Below the pieces are notes generated by a model. It was not told the DNA's origin. It ran no database searches and saw only the letters and a program-made list of their open reading frames with translations. A stretch of DNA of 64,000 bases. Origin: UBA3069 sp050633465 (lineage in GTDB: Bacteria > Pseudomonadota > Alphaproteobacteria > Rhodobacterales > Rhodobacteraceae). Shown here one piece after another: positions 50,991 to 59,856 of the stretch. The first letter of the stretch is position 1. Each line of letters opens with the position of its first letter. Where the stretch lies: positions 310,001-374,000 of the forward strand of contig JBOEGO010000002.1 of NCBI GenBank assembly GCA_050633465.1. Reading direction: 5' to 3'. Made by a program: the position numbers and the translations under genes.

Positions 50991-51689
50991 TCACGCCGCC
51001 GTGCCCGCCTGTCGCGCCGCATTGATTTCTTCCCAGGCGCGGTTGATATCAACCAGCCGTTTTTCCGCCATCTGCACCGCCTCGGCGGGCAGCCCGCGTG
51101 CAATCATCGCATCGGGATGGGTGTCGCGCACCAATTGCTTCCACATGCTGCGCACCTCCGCCAGCGTGGCCCCCTCGGACACGCCCAACACCGCATAGGG
51201 GTCAGGCGCGGCATCCGGCACAAACCGCGACCTCAACGCGCGAAACTCGCCCTCGCCCAGCCCGAAAATATCGGCAACACGGGATAAAAACGCATCCTCG
51301 GCGGGGTGGTATTCGCCATCCGCCAGCGCGATGTGAAACAGCCCCTCCATCACATCACACAGCCCGCCGCCGGGGCCCGGGCCAAACATCGCACTGATGC
51401 GCGCCGCGTAATCCTCGAACCCCGCAACATCCTGCCGCGCTAGGTTGAACAGGCGCGCCGCGCCTGCCTCGTCCGCCGCCGAAATCTGGAACACCTCGCG
51501 AAAGGCCGTAACCTCGTCACGGGTCACCAACCCGTCGGCCTTGGCCATTTTCGCGCCCAATGCGATCACCGCAATGGTGAAACCCACAGACCGCTCCGGC
51601 GGGGTGCGCAGGCGGTCAAACACCTCACTCAGCCCCTCGCCAGCGCGCAGGGCCGAAAGGGCCTCGGTTATGCGGGTCCAGATCGACAT
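50991..51689 (-). CDS. TerB/J-domain co-chaperone (DjlA-like)
   Basis: A 232-residue protein with a TerB-like helical domain (GFTIAVIALGAKMAKADGLVTRDEV, quoted as ALGAKMAKADGLVT) followed by a C-terminal J-domain, DPYAVLGVSEGATLAEVRSMW with HPD in VRDTHPDAMIARG. J-domains stimulate the ATPase of DnaK. There is no N-terminal transmembrane helix as in E. coli DjlA, so it is probably cytosolic. Domain order TerB-J is the DjlA order. Confidence 0.92.
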   Translation of the reverse strand: MSIWTRITEALSALRAGEGLSEVFDRLRTPPERSVGFTIAVIALGAKMAKADGLVTRDEVTAFREVFQISAADEAGAARLFNLARQDVAGFEDYAARISAMFGPGPGGGLCDVMEGLFHIALADGEYHPAEDAFLSRVADIFGLGEGEFRALRSRFVPDAAPDPYAVLGVSEGATLAEVRSMWKQLVRDTHPDAMIARGLPAEAVQMAEKRLVDINRAWEEINAARQAGTAA

Positions 51690-51785
51690 AGGGCCACCAT
51701 AACGTGAACGCGGCGCAGTGTCAGCGCGTCAATCCGGCATCCGGCGCAAAAACCCGCCCATCCGGCGGCAAAACGCATGAATTTT

Positions 51786-52274
51786 CTACGACAGCATCCG
51801 CTGCATCAGCACCAGATCCCACCATTGATCAAACTTGCGCCCGACCTGCGGCACCCGCGCCACCTCGGTGAAACCACAGGCCGCGTGAAAGGCCACGCCC
51901 TGCGCATTGCCGCCACTGACCCCCGCCATCATCACATGTGCGCCCGCCGCCGCGCCGTGATCGCAAATCGCATTCAACAGCGCACGCCCCAGACCCCGCC
52001 CCCGCGCAGGCGCGTCCAGAATAATCGTGTGTTCCATGCTATGGGCATAACCGTTGCCACCGCGAAACTGGTCATAACTGGCAAAACCCGCCACCACCCC
52101 GTCAACCTCGGCCACCAGAAACCCGCGCCCCTTGGCACGCCTGTCCTCCAACATCGCATGTAAATCATGCAACCCCTTGGGTTCACTGGAAAATGTCACC
52201 ATGCTGTCGCGCACCATAGGTGCCCAAAACGCCATGATCCGCACCAGATCACGCGGCTCTGCGTCGCGGATCAT
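51786..52274 (-). CDS. GNAT family N-acetyltransferase
   Basis: A 162-residue acetyltransferase with the acetyl-CoA P-loop RGRGLGRALLNAI (motif A Q/RxxGxG/A) and the downstream GGNAQGVAFHAACGF strand-helix. Plan and VEPRDLVRI-like start (IRDAEPRDLVRIM) match phosphinothricin/methionine-sulfone type acetyltransferases (Pat/YncA). The substrate is an amine, probably an amino-acid analogue. The ATG overlaps the stop of the upstream VOC gene (ATGA). Confidence 0.92.
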   Translation of the reverse strand: MIRDAEPRDLVRIMAFWAPMVRDSMVTFSSEPKGLHDLHAMLEDRRAKGRGFLVAEVDGVVAGFASYDQFRGGNGYAHSMEHTIILDAPARGRGLGRALLNAICDHGAAAGAHVMMAGVSGGNAQGVAFHAACGFTEVARVPQVGRKFDQWWDLVLMQRMLS

Positions 52275-52885
52275 ACCAGCACCTTTTGCCCGCCGGCCCC
52301 GCCGGAAAACACCGCCCGCATCCCCGCCGCACCCTCGCGCAACATCACCCGCGCATCCGACAGAAGCGCGCCCAGATCACCGCGCCACATCCCCGCCTGC
52401 GGGTGGCTGATCTCCAGCCGCTCCAGCGCCAAACCGCAGGGCGTCAACCGCGCCTGCGCAGGCGTCGAAATCCACTGCAACAGCCCCGGCCAGGCCCCGC
52501 CCCATGGCATCTCTCCACTTTCCGAGGTCACCATCGCCCAGCGCAAATCCCCCCGCTCCAAGGTGATCGGCAAGCCCCAACCGCCCGGACCACGGCCCAA
52601 CACATGCCCCAATTCATCCGTCGCACAAACCCAATGCGACAACCGCACCCCCGCCTGCCGCCCGTCCAACCCGAACCAACGGGCATAGTTCGGCGCGGGC
52701 GCATCGGGGTCCACCGCGATCACCTCCAGATACACCCCCTCCGCCAAGGCCAAAACCGCATTATGCGTGCCGAAAAACGCGTGCTTCCCGCCCACCTGCA
52801 TCGCCACACCCAGCGCCGCCTCCACATGGGCAACGCCATCCTCCAGCCGGTCACAACTGACAACGATGTGATCCAAATGCATCAT
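52271..52885 (-). CDS. VOC family (glyoxalase-like) protein
   Basis: A 204-residue protein with the start of a glyoxalase_3-type domain, MMHLDHIVVSCDRLEDGVAHVE, in which the His of LDHIVV would bind metal. GGKHAFFGTHNAVLAL and YLEVIAVDPDAP follow in the order usual for this family (PF13468). Substrate unknown. The ATG at 52885 has GGAGGGG upstream; the frame is open to 52936 but without such a site. It is coupled to the GNAT gene by a 4-base overlap. Confidence 0.88.
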   Translation of the reverse strand: MMHLDHIVVSCDRLEDGVAHVEAALGVAMQVGGKHAFFGTHNAVLALAEGVYLEVIAVDPDAPAPNYARWFGLDGRQAGVRLSHWVCATDELGHVLGRGPGGWGLPITLERGDLRWAMVTSESGEMPWGGAWPGLLQWISTPAQARLTPCGLALERLEISHPQAGMWRGDLGALLSDARVMLREGAAGMRAVFSGGAGGQKVLV

Positions 52886-52974
52886 TTTACGCCCCTCCCC
52901 AGTCTTGGGTATTGAAGCGCACGACCCCCGCCCCATCTTGACCCAAACATAAGCAAATCAATCAGGACAGGTAA

Positions 52975-54174
52975 ATGCTGCTGCGCACAATCGACAAGTT
53001 TTTCAAACACGAAGCCGCCGGAGGCATCCTGTTGATGTTTTCCGCCGCAGCGGCGCTGATCATCGCCAATTCCTCGCTCTCGCCGCATTACCGCGCCATG
53101 CTCGACAGCTATTTCGCCGTCACCCTGAACGGGTCGGGCGTGGAAAAACCCCTGATCCTCTGGATCAATGACGGGCTTATGGCGATCTTCTTCTTCCTCA
53201 TCGGGCTGGAACTGAAACGCGAACTGCTCGAGGGCAAACTGAAAAACCCCTCCGATGTGATCCTGCCGGGGGCCGCCGCGATTGCAGGCATGATCGTGCC
53301 CGCGCTGGTGTTCTTGTTCTTCAACTTTAACGATCCCGAAACCGTCCACGGCTGGGCCATCCCGGCCGCCACCGATATCGCCTTTGCCCTTGGCATTCTG
53401 GCGCTGGTCGGCAGCCGCGCCCCCGCCTCGCTCAAGGTGTTCCTGCTGACGCTGGCCATTCTGGACGACCTTGGCGCGATCGTCATTATCGCGCTGTTCT
53501 ATACCGCCGAATTGAAACTCGATTACCTGTTCCTTGCGCTGATCCCGCTGGGGCTGATGCTGTGGCGCAACCAACAGGGGCTGCACCGCGTCGCGCCCAC
53601 ACTGCTGCTCGGCGTCGTCCTCTGGGTGCTGGTGCTGAAATCGGGCGTCCACGCCACGCTGGCGGGTGTGATCACCGCGCTGATGATCCCGCTCAAGGAC
53701 AAATGGGGCAAATCCCCGCTGCACGCGCTGGAACACGGGCTAACCCCTTATGTTCTATACGTTATCGTTCCGGTCTTTGCCTTTTCCAACGCCGGTGTTG
53801 TGCTTAAGGGGCTGACCCTGTCGGACCTGTTGCAACCCCTGCCCATCGGCATCGCTGCGGGCCTTGTGATCGGCAAACAGCTCGGCGTGTTCGGGGCCAC
53901 CTTCCTGCTGGTCAAAATGCGCCTCGCCCCGATGCCGGCGGGGGCAAACTGGATGCATATCTACGGTCTGGCCTGCCTTGCGGGCGTCGGTTTCACCATG
54001 TCGCTGTTCATCGGCGGGCTTAGCTATGACAGCGCATACCTGATGAACGAGGTCCGCCTCGGCGTGCTCTCCGGCTCCCTGATTTCGGCCATTCTGGGCT
54101 ATGGCGTGCTGATCTATGCCTCGCGCAAAACCCATGAAACCCTGACCACAACAGAAACAAAACTGGCCGAATAA
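52975..54174 (+). CDS. nhaA: Na+/H+ antiporter NhaA
   Basis: A 399-residue antiporter that exchanges intracellular sodium for protons. The paired aspartates of the ion site are seen in LTLAILDDLGAIVIIALFYT (adjacent DD), and the unwound helix IPAATDIAFALGIL is typical. It has about twelve membrane segments: EAAGGILLMFSAAAALIIANS, LMAIFFFLIGLELKREL and so on. Length is normal. It is transcribed alone, divergent from the VOC gene, which fits salt adaptation of a marine-type bacterium. Confidence 0.95.
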   Translation: MLLRTIDKFFKHEAAGGILLMFSAAAALIIANSSLSPHYRAMLDSYFAVTLNGSGVEKPLILWINDGLMAIFFFLIGLELKRELLEGKLKNPSDVILPGAAAIAGMIVPALVFLFFNFNDPETVHGWAIPAATDIAFALGILALVGSRAPASLKVFLLTLAILDDLGAIVIIALFYTAELKLDYLFLALIPLGLMLWRNQQGLHRVAPTLLLGVVLWVLVLKSGVHATLAGVITALMIPLKDKWGKSPLHALEHGLTPYVLYVIVPVFAFSNAGVVLKGLTLSDLLQPLPIGIAAGLVIGKQLGVFGATFLLVKMRLAPMPAGANWMHIYGLACLAGVGFTMSLFIGGLSYDSAYLMNEVRLGVLSGSLISAILGYGVLIYASRKTHETLTTTETKLAE

Positions 54175-54207
54175 AATCGGCCAGCACAGACAATCTAGCT
54201 GAACAAC

Positions 54208-54242
54208 GGGCGGGTGACACAATTTATAGTTGACACCCGCCC
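54208..54242. terminator. Hairpin after nhaA, possible terminator
   Basis: A perfect 9-bp stem GGGCGGGTG / CACCCGCCC with a 17-base AT-rich loop, 34 bases after the nhaA stop. The stem is identical to the one at 10579-10600. No T-tract. Confidence 0.5.
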
Positions 54243-54251
54243 CCCACTCAC

Positions 54252-54326
54252 TGTCAATTGCCTGCATTAACAAGTAGCTGCATTGCGATTTTCACAGACG
54301 GGCGCAGGCCCGCCTGACAATTGACA
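54252..54326. repeat. 75-bp stretch with 9-bp inverted ends upstream of the tail-collar gene
   Basis: TGTCAATTG (54252-54260) and CAATTGACA (54318-54326) are perfect inverted repeats 57 bases apart, just before the collar-protein gene. It may be the remnant of a small element or a promoter-region dyad. Confidence 0.45.
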
Positions 54327-54348
54327 CACCAGAGTTGGGAAAATTTCC

Positions 54349-54975
54349 ATGAAATCCATTTTGCTAAAACGACTGACACAAACCTGCGCCGCAGCCGCGC
54401 TTTCCGTCCTGCCGCTTTTGCCCGCCAGCACCGCACAGGCCCAGGATGCCTACCTCGGAGAGGTAAAGCTGTTCGGCTTCAACTTCTGCCCCCGTGGCTA
54501 TGCCCCAGCCGCCGGTCAACTGCTGCCAATCAGTAGCTATTCCGCGCTCTTCTCGCTTTATGGCACCTTTTATGGTGGTGACGGCCGGACCACATTCGGC
54601 CTGCCCGATCTGCGCGGCCGCGTGCCCATCGCACAGGGTCAGGGGCCGGGGCTGACAGATTACCAGATCGGCCATAAGGGCGGGGTGGAAACCGTCACCC
54701 TGAACAGCACGCAAATGCCTTCGCACAACCACGCGCTGAACGCCACAAATTCCGCGGCCGACCAGAAACGCCCCAATGGCGATATCCTGGCATGGCCGGA
54801 TGTCCAGATTGATGGCACCCCCCTGAATATTTATGGCAATGGCACACCCGAAGTGCCCATGCTTCCCTCGAGCATCGGCAATACGGGCGGTGGTCAGGCG
54901 CATGAAAACCGCATGCCCTACCAGACCATGAACTGGTGCGTCGCGCTTCAGGGCATTTTCCCCCCGCGCAGCTGA
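54349..54975 (+). CDS. Secreted phage tail-collar domain protein
   Basis: A 208-residue protein with a signal peptide (cleavage near AQAQDAY) followed by a tail-collar domain: LGEVKLFGFNFCPRGYAPAAGQ (quoted as GEVKLFGFNFCPRGYAPAAG), LFSLYGTFYGGDGRTTFGLPDLRGR, and IGHKGGVETVTL with QMPSHNH. The C-terminal PYQTMNWCVALQGIFP is typical. Such proteins (MdpB-like, 'microcystin-dependent') occur outside prophages; there is no other phage gene here. Role unknown; the domain forms trimeric fibre parts. The Sec signal suggests an envelope or extracellular location. Confidence 0.85.
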   Translation: MKSILLKRLTQTCAAAALSVLPLLPASTAQAQDAYLGEVKLFGFNFCPRGYAPAAGQLLPISSYSALFSLYGTFYGGDGRTTFGLPDLRGRVPIAQGQGPGLTDYQIGHKGGVETVTLNSTQMPSHNHALNATNSAADQKRPNGDILAWPDVQIDGTPLNIYGNGTPEVPMLPSSIGNTGGGQAHENRMPYQTMNWCVALQGIFPPRS

Positions 54976-55188
54976 CCCTGCCACCAACCGATCACGACGA
55001 CACAGGGCCACCCGACATGGGTGGCCCGATGCGGATCAAACGGCCTGTGCCCCGCGTCCCGCGCCACAGGCAACTGGCAACAGGCAACTTACGACTGGCA
55101 ACTGGCGACGGAACAGTCCCCCCCTCGCGTTCAATACAGACATCGCATCCGGAATGCGGTCAAATTTGAACCATCAAGGGTAACACCG

Positions 55189-55509
55189 ATGACCAAAGCC
55201 CCCACCTATATCGCAGTCGCATTGTTTGGCGCCCTGTCGCTTGCCACTGGCGCCGCCATGGCCCAGCAACAACAACGCCCGCCACCACCCGATTCCGGCG
55301 CGATCGCCAAGGCGCTGAACCTCCCCGCGGATGCCGTGAAATCCTGTCTGGGTGACGGTCCGGCGCAGGGCAAACGCCCGGCCAAGGGCGAACACCCCGC
55401 CCCGCCTGATGCCGGAAAAATCGCCTCTTGCCTTGGGGGATCCGGCCATAAAGTCAGCACAAAATCGGTGGACAGCGCATTAAAAGCCGCAGCGCCCGCA
55501 CGGCGCTAA
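55189..55509 (+). CDS. Small secreted protein (hypothetical)
   Basis: A 106-residue protein with a clear signal peptide (MTKAPTYIAVALFGALSLAT, cleavage near AMA) and a mature region with a Gln-Pro low-complexity start. Two related segments follow: PDSGAIAKALNLPADAVKSCLG and PDAGKIASCLGG, each with one cysteine, so a disulfide is possible. The ATG at 55189 is preceded by a GGGTAA stretch of weak ribosome-binding quality; the open frame reaches further up through repetitive sequence and is not used. I recognise no named family. Confidence 0.65.
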   Translation: MTKAPTYIAVALFGALSLATGAAMAQQQQRPPPPDSGAIAKALNLPADAVKSCLGDGPAQGKRPAKGEHPAPPDAGKIASCLGGSGHKVSTKSVDSALKAAAPARR

Positions 55510-55576
55510 GCCAGCGCGATAACAATCCGATTGCCCGGTCTGACACCCAACCACGGCGTGCAACCGCACAGGGACA

Positions 55577-55644
55577 GGACAGATCGGGCGTCAGGACAGA
55601 TCGGGCCCCGGGACAGTTCGGGCATCGGGGCAGATCGGGCAAGG
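55577..55644. repeat. Tandem repeat, four copies of a 17-bp unit
   Basis: Units close to GGACAGATCGGGCATCG starting at 55577, 55594, 55611 and 55628. They lie between the small secreted protein and the MAPEG gene (convergent). Confidence 0.85.
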
Positions 55645-55712
55645 CAGGGTGGGCACGCCCGTCGCCAGACGGCGGGGCCAACCCGCCCCATCACGCCTCA
55701 CGCTTGAATGCC

Positions 55713-56189
55713 CTAGGTCACCAATTGCCATAGCATCCATCCGGCTGCGGCAACCGTGGGGTAAAAACTGGCGGCAAAGCCGAACCCGCGCAGCGGCGGC
55801 GACAGGTGATAGCCCACCCAGAACAACAGCCGCGCCAGCGCGAATGCCAACCCCAGCACCAGCACCGTTCCCGCGCCCAGCAAAAACCCGGCCAAGGGCC
55901 AGATGCACAGGGCCAGCGCCAGTTGCTCCACCGTGTTGCTCAATACCTTTTGATCAATCAGTGCCGCGCCCGCAGGTGGCTGCCCGTCGATCAGACTGTC
56001 ATCGAAAAACCGCCGCTGCGCCATGCGCGCAATCATCGCCATCAACACCAGTCCGGGCGCAAAAACCGCCCCCATCAATACCGGCTGTATCATGGCAATC
56101 GGCACCGCAATGCGGGCGCCGATCACCAGTGTCGCAACCGCCCAAACCACCCCGCCCAGCATACCGGCCAGAATGATCGGGCGTTTCAT
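55713..56189 (-). CDS. MAPEG-family membrane protein
   Basis: A 158-residue protein with four hydrophobic segments. The C-terminal half shows VLSNTVEQLALALCIWPLAG and ARLLFWVGYHLSPPLRGFGF then YPT, the signature of MAPEG proteins (eicosanoid/glutathione metabolism fold). Bacterial members often have glutathione transferase activity, but it is not established here. It overlaps the stop of the mutase gene by one base and is probably co-transcribed with it. Confidence 0.85.
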   Translation of the reverse strand: MKRPIILAGMLGGVVWAVATLVIGARIAVPIAMIQPVLMGAVFAPGLVLMAMIARMAQRRFFDDSLIDGQPPAGAALIDQKVLSNTVEQLALALCIWPLAGFLLGAGTVLVLGLAFALARLLFWVGYHLSPPLRGFGFAASFYPTVAAAGWMLWQLVT

Positions 56190-58318
56190 TACGCCCGCGC
56201 CTCGCGGATCAATCGCAGGATATCCTGCGCTGCATGGGGGATATTGGTGCCGGGGCCGAAAATCGCCTTTACCCCCGCCTTTTGCAGGAATTCGTAATCC
56301 TGTTGCGGAATAACCCCGCCGCAGATCACGATAATATCGCCCGCATCCTTATCCTTCAGCGCCTTGATCAACTGCGGAGCCAGCGTTTTATGCCCCGCCG
56401 CCTGTGACGAAATCCCGACCACATGCACGTCATTGTCCACCGCATCCTGCGCCGCCTCGTCCGGGGTCTGGAACAGCGGGCCAACATCCACGTCAAACCC
56501 GATATCGGCAAATGCGGTGGCGATCACCTTGGCGCCACGGTCATGGCCGTCCTGCCCCATCTTGACCACCAACATGCGCGGGCGCCGCCCCTCTTCCTCG
56601 GCAAAACCCTCTACCGATTTCTGGATCGCGGCGAACCCTTCGTCGCCCTCATAAGCGGCGCCATACACCCCTGCCAATGTCTTCACCTCTGCTCTGTGAC
56701 GGCCAAATACATTTTCCATCGCGGTGCTGATTTCGCCCACGGATGCGCGGGCGCGGCTCGCCTCGACTGCGGCTTCCAGAATGTTGCCACCTTCGCGGGC
56801 ACGGCGCTCCAACTCGGCCAGCGCCGCGTCACATGCCGCCTGATCGCGGCTGGCGCGCATATCGGCCAAACGCTTGATCTGGCTTTCCCGCACCGCCACG
56901 TTGTCCACATCCAGAATGTCGATCGGGTCTTCTTTGTCCTTGCGGTATTTGTTGACGCCAACGATCACCTCGTCGCCCTTGTCGATCATCGCCTGACGGG
57001 TCGCCGCCGATTCCTCGATCCGCAGCTTGGGCATGCCGCTGGCCACAGCCTTGGTCATGCCGCCCATCTCCTCGACCTCCTCCATCAAGGCCCATGCTTT
57101 TTCCGCCAACTCGTGGGTCAGGGATTCCACATAATACGACCCCGCCAGCGGATCGACCACATTGGTCACGCCGGTTTCCTCTTGCAACACCAGCTGCGTG
57201 TTACGCGCAATGCGCGCCGAAAAATCGGTGGGCAGGGCGATGGCCTCGTCCAGCGCATTGGTGTGCAGCGACTGCGTGCCGCCCAACACCGCCGACATCG
57301 CCTCGTATGCGGTGCGGATCACGTTGTTATAAGGGTCCTGTTCCTGCAAACTCACGCCGGATGTCTGACAATGCGTGCGCAACATCTTGCTGCGCTCGTC
57401 CTTGGCACCAAATTCGGTCATGATCCGGTGCCACAGCATCCGCGCCGCCCGCAATTTAGCCGCCTCCATGAAAAAATTCATGCCAATGGCAAAAAAGAAC
57501 GACAACCGCCCGGCGAATTTGTCCACATCCATGCCCGCAGCCATCGCCGCACGCACATATTCGCGACCATCGGCCAGCGTATAGGCCAGCTCCTGCACCA
57601 GGTTCGCGCCCGCCTCTTGCATGTGATACCCCGAAATCGAGATCGAGTTGAATTTCGGCATCTCGTTCGAGGTATATTCAATAATATCCGAAATGATCCG
57701 CATCGACGGCTCTGGCGGATAAATATAGGTGTTGCGCACCATGAATTCCTTCAGAATGTCATTCTGAATGGTGCCCGCCAGCAGGGATTTATCATGCCCC
57801 TGCTCTTCGCCCGCCACGATGAAACTGGCCAAAATCGGCACCACAGCACCGTTCATCGTCATCGAAACCGACACTTTGTCCAACGGGATACCGTCAAACA
57901 GAACCTTCATATCCTCGACTGAATCAATCGCCACACCGGCCTTGCCGACATCGCCCACAACCCGTTCGTGATCGCTGTCATATCCGCGGTGCGTCGCCAG
58001 ATCGAACGCCACCGAAACGCCCTGCTGACCCGCGGCCAGATTGCGACGGTAAAACGCGTTGGATTCCTCAGCGGTGGAAAACCCCGCATATTGCCGGATC
58101 GTCCATGGACGCCCCGCATACATCGTCGCCTTGACCCCGCGCGTGAACGGACCAAAACCGGGAACCGACCCCATATGAGGCAGCCCGGCCACGTCTTCTT
58201 CGGTGTAAAGGGGCTGAACCTCGATCCCTTCCAGGGTCTTCCAGGTCAGATCCTCCAGCGGGCGCCCGCGCAATTCCTTGGTCGCAAGGCTACGCCACTC
58301 GTCCTTCTTGCTGGTCAT
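56189..58318 (-). CDS. scpA: Methylmalonyl-CoA mutase
   Basis: A 709-residue adenosylcobalamin-dependent enzyme converting (R)-methylmalonyl-CoA to succinyl-CoA. The TIM-barrel substrate domain has TMYAGRPWTIRQYAGFSTAEE and RARMLWHRI-like RAARMLWHRIMTEFGA. The C-terminal B12 domain has the cobalt-binding KMGQDGHDRGAKVIATAF (DxHxxG) and VVGISSQAAGH. It is the single-polypeptide form (both domains, ~710 residues). With PccA in the same window it forms the propionyl-CoA route, also used in the ethylmalonyl-CoA pathway. Start overlaps the upstream gene's 3' end by 29 bases. Confidence 0.96.
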   Translation of the reverse strand: MTSKKDEWRSLATKELRGRPLEDLTWKTLEGIEVQPLYTEEDVAGLPHMGSVPGFGPFTRGVKATMYAGRPWTIRQYAGFSTAEESNAFYRRNLAAGQQGVSVAFDLATHRGYDSDHERVVGDVGKAGVAIDSVEDMKVLFDGIPLDKVSVSMTMNGAVVPILASFIVAGEEQGHDKSLLAGTIQNDILKEFMVRNTYIYPPEPSMRIISDIIEYTSNEMPKFNSISISGYHMQEAGANLVQELAYTLADGREYVRAAMAAGMDVDKFAGRLSFFFAIGMNFFMEAAKLRAARMLWHRIMTEFGAKDERSKMLRTHCQTSGVSLQEQDPYNNVIRTAYEAMSAVLGGTQSLHTNALDEAIALPTDFSARIARNTQLVLQEETGVTNVVDPLAGSYYVESLTHELAEKAWALMEEVEEMGGMTKAVASGMPKLRIEESAATRQAMIDKGDEVIVGVNKYRKDKEDPIDILDVDNVAVRESQIKRLADMRASRDQAACDAALAELERRAREGGNILEAAVEASRARASVGEISTAMENVFGRHRAEVKTLAGVYGAAYEGDEGFAAIQKSVEGFAEEEGRRPRMLVVKMGQDGHDRGAKVIATAFADIGFDVDVGPLFQTPDEAAQDAVDNDVHVVGISSQAAGHKTLAPQLIKALKDKDAGDIIVICGGVIPQQDYEFLQKAGVKAIFGPGTNIPHAAQDILRLIREARA

Positions 58319-59228
58319 CGTCTCGTCCTCTCTCTTGTGTGGCGATGCGCGGGGTTTCCCCGTCTTTCATCCGCCCGTTCTCTGTCATCAAATGCGCCAA
58401 TCCGTCTGCACCGGCCGTCAGCCAGAACAGATCATCAGCATAGCTTTCGCGCAGCGCAGACACCTGCGATGCGTCGAATGGGTTATACCGCCCCTCGCCC
58501 AGGGGCAGCAGCGCCGGATCGCCACCGCGATCGGCAATAATACGTCGCAATTCAGCCAGTTGCGGGCCACGGTTCATCCAGACGCGGGCGGATTTCATCG
58601 GCCCCGCGATCCGGTCATTCACCATCAGTTCCAGCTTGCGCTCGGCCCGCCCGCCGAAAACCTCATAGGGCATGACCATGATCTGCGCCCCCGGCACGGC
58701 GCAGGCCAGATCGGTGATCACATCGCGCCAGCCGCGTTTTTGCACCACATATTCCGCCAACCGCGCCGCATCGGGCAATTTATGCCCGCGCCCCACGGCA
58801 AATGCCAATGCCGACGACCAAAACGCATCATAAGACCGGATGGACAGGCACACCCGCGTGATCCGCCCGTCAAATGCTTCGGCAAAACGTGCCATACGTT
58901 CGCCCGCACCGCGATACAGCGCCACATCGCGCACGCTTTGGCGCGGTGATCCCAGCATATTTTCATCGCTGACAATCAGTTCCTGCACCCCGTTGGCCTG
59001 CGCCCTTTCGCAATGCACACCGATGCGCCCCTTGGCCAGCCGCATCTGTTTTTGCGGGCGCAACCCGCCGGGCACCGGCACCACCCCCGTCAACACCCCG
59101 TTGCGGGTGCGCAGCGGGCCCCAAAATCCAACGCCTTCTTCTGCCAGTGCCTGCGCATTTTCGCGCATATAGAACTGAAAACTGGTCGACGCCGTGCGAT
59201 GCGCCCCGATATGAAGAATTACGTCCAT
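58290..59228 (-). CDS. Sulfotransferase-like protein (hypothetical)
   Basis: A 312-residue protein opening MDVILHIGAHRTASTSFQ, which resembles the PAPS-binding 5' loop of sulfotransferases (HxGxHKTGTTxLQ). Further weak similarity is the RITRVCLSIRSYDAF strand, where sulfotransferases have the 3'-phosphate-binding RDP/S. A substrate cannot be named; it might modify a surface glycan. The ATG at 59228 begins this loop. The C-terminus overlaps the start of scpA by 29 bases, so it is the first gene of that transcript; a link to propionate metabolism is not evident. Confidence 0.7.
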   Translation of the reverse strand: MDVILHIGAHRTASTSFQFYMRENAQALAEEGVGFWGPLRTRNGVLTGVVPVPGGLRPQKQMRLAKGRIGVHCERAQANGVQELIVSDENMLGSPRQSVRDVALYRGAGERMARFAEAFDGRITRVCLSIRSYDAFWSSALAFAVGRGHKLPDAARLAEYVVQKRGWRDVITDLACAVPGAQIMVMPYEVFGGRAERKLELMVNDRIAGPMKSARVWMNRGPQLAELRRIIADRGGDPALLPLGEGRYNPFDASQVSALRESYADDLFWLTAGADGLAHLMTENGRMKDGETPRIATQERGRDDDQQEGRVA

Positions 59229-59405
59229 TGCCTGACACGCCCCTTGCGACGGCCCCGCAAAACAACGCGGGGCATTATTACCTGCCCCCATCATTGCCCC
59301 AAACCTCTGACCAAGGGATTAAACGCAACAAATTTACCACCTTGTCCGATAAACCCGTTCGCAATGCCGCCAATCGTCCCTATATCTACCTCAATAGGAG
59401 AGCAG

Positions 59406-59852
59406 ATGATCCCGCACAAAGCCCTTGTTTTACTTGCGTTTCTGGCCACACCGCTGGTGGCGCAAACCCTGCCCGAACCAATGCCCGATTTGCCCATGGC
59501 AAACGGGGTTGAAGCGGATTTGAACGAATTTCTATGGATAAAACGGCCCATAGTTGTGTTTGCCGACAGCCCGCTGGACCCGCGTTTTGTCGAACAAATG
59601 CGGTTTCTGGCCGAAGAACCCGATGATTTGCTGCTGCGCGATGTGGTGATCCTGACCGATACCGACCCCGGTGCAAAATCCGCCCTGCGCCAGTCACAGC
59701 GCCCGCGCGGGTTCAATCTGGTGCTGATCGACAAGGACGGGCAGGTCAAACTGCGCAAACCCGCGCCATGGACCGTGCGCGAGATCACCCGCTCTATCGA
59801 CAAATGGCCGACCCGACAGCAGGAAATCCGCGAAAGGCTGGGCAAGGAATAG
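59406..59852 (+). CDS. DUF4174 domain protein
   Basis: A 148-residue secreted protein: signal peptide MIPHKALVLLAFLATPLVA, then the DUF4174 pattern WIKRPIVVFADSPLDPRF, VVILTDTDP and FNLVLIDKDGQVKLRKPAPW, a thioredoxin-like strand order without a CxxC. The C-terminal helix ITRSIDKWPTRQQEI is typical. It would be periplasmic; function unknown. The ATG at 59406 is preceded by AGGAG, while the frame upstream is not protein-like. It is convergent with the next gene, with four bases between stops. Confidence 0.88.
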   Translation: MIPHKALVLLAFLATPLVAQTLPEPMPDLPMANGVEADLNEFLWIKRPIVVFADSPLDPRFVEQMRFLAEEPDDLLLRDVVILTDTDPGAKSALRQSQRPRGFNLVLIDKDGQVKLRKPAPWTVREITRSIDKWPTRQQEIRERLGKE

Positions 59853-59856
59853 CGGC

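Noticed and set aside
54349..54975. Prophage
   Set aside because: Only one phage-like domain, with a signal peptide; no capsid, terminase, integrase or lysis genes nearby.
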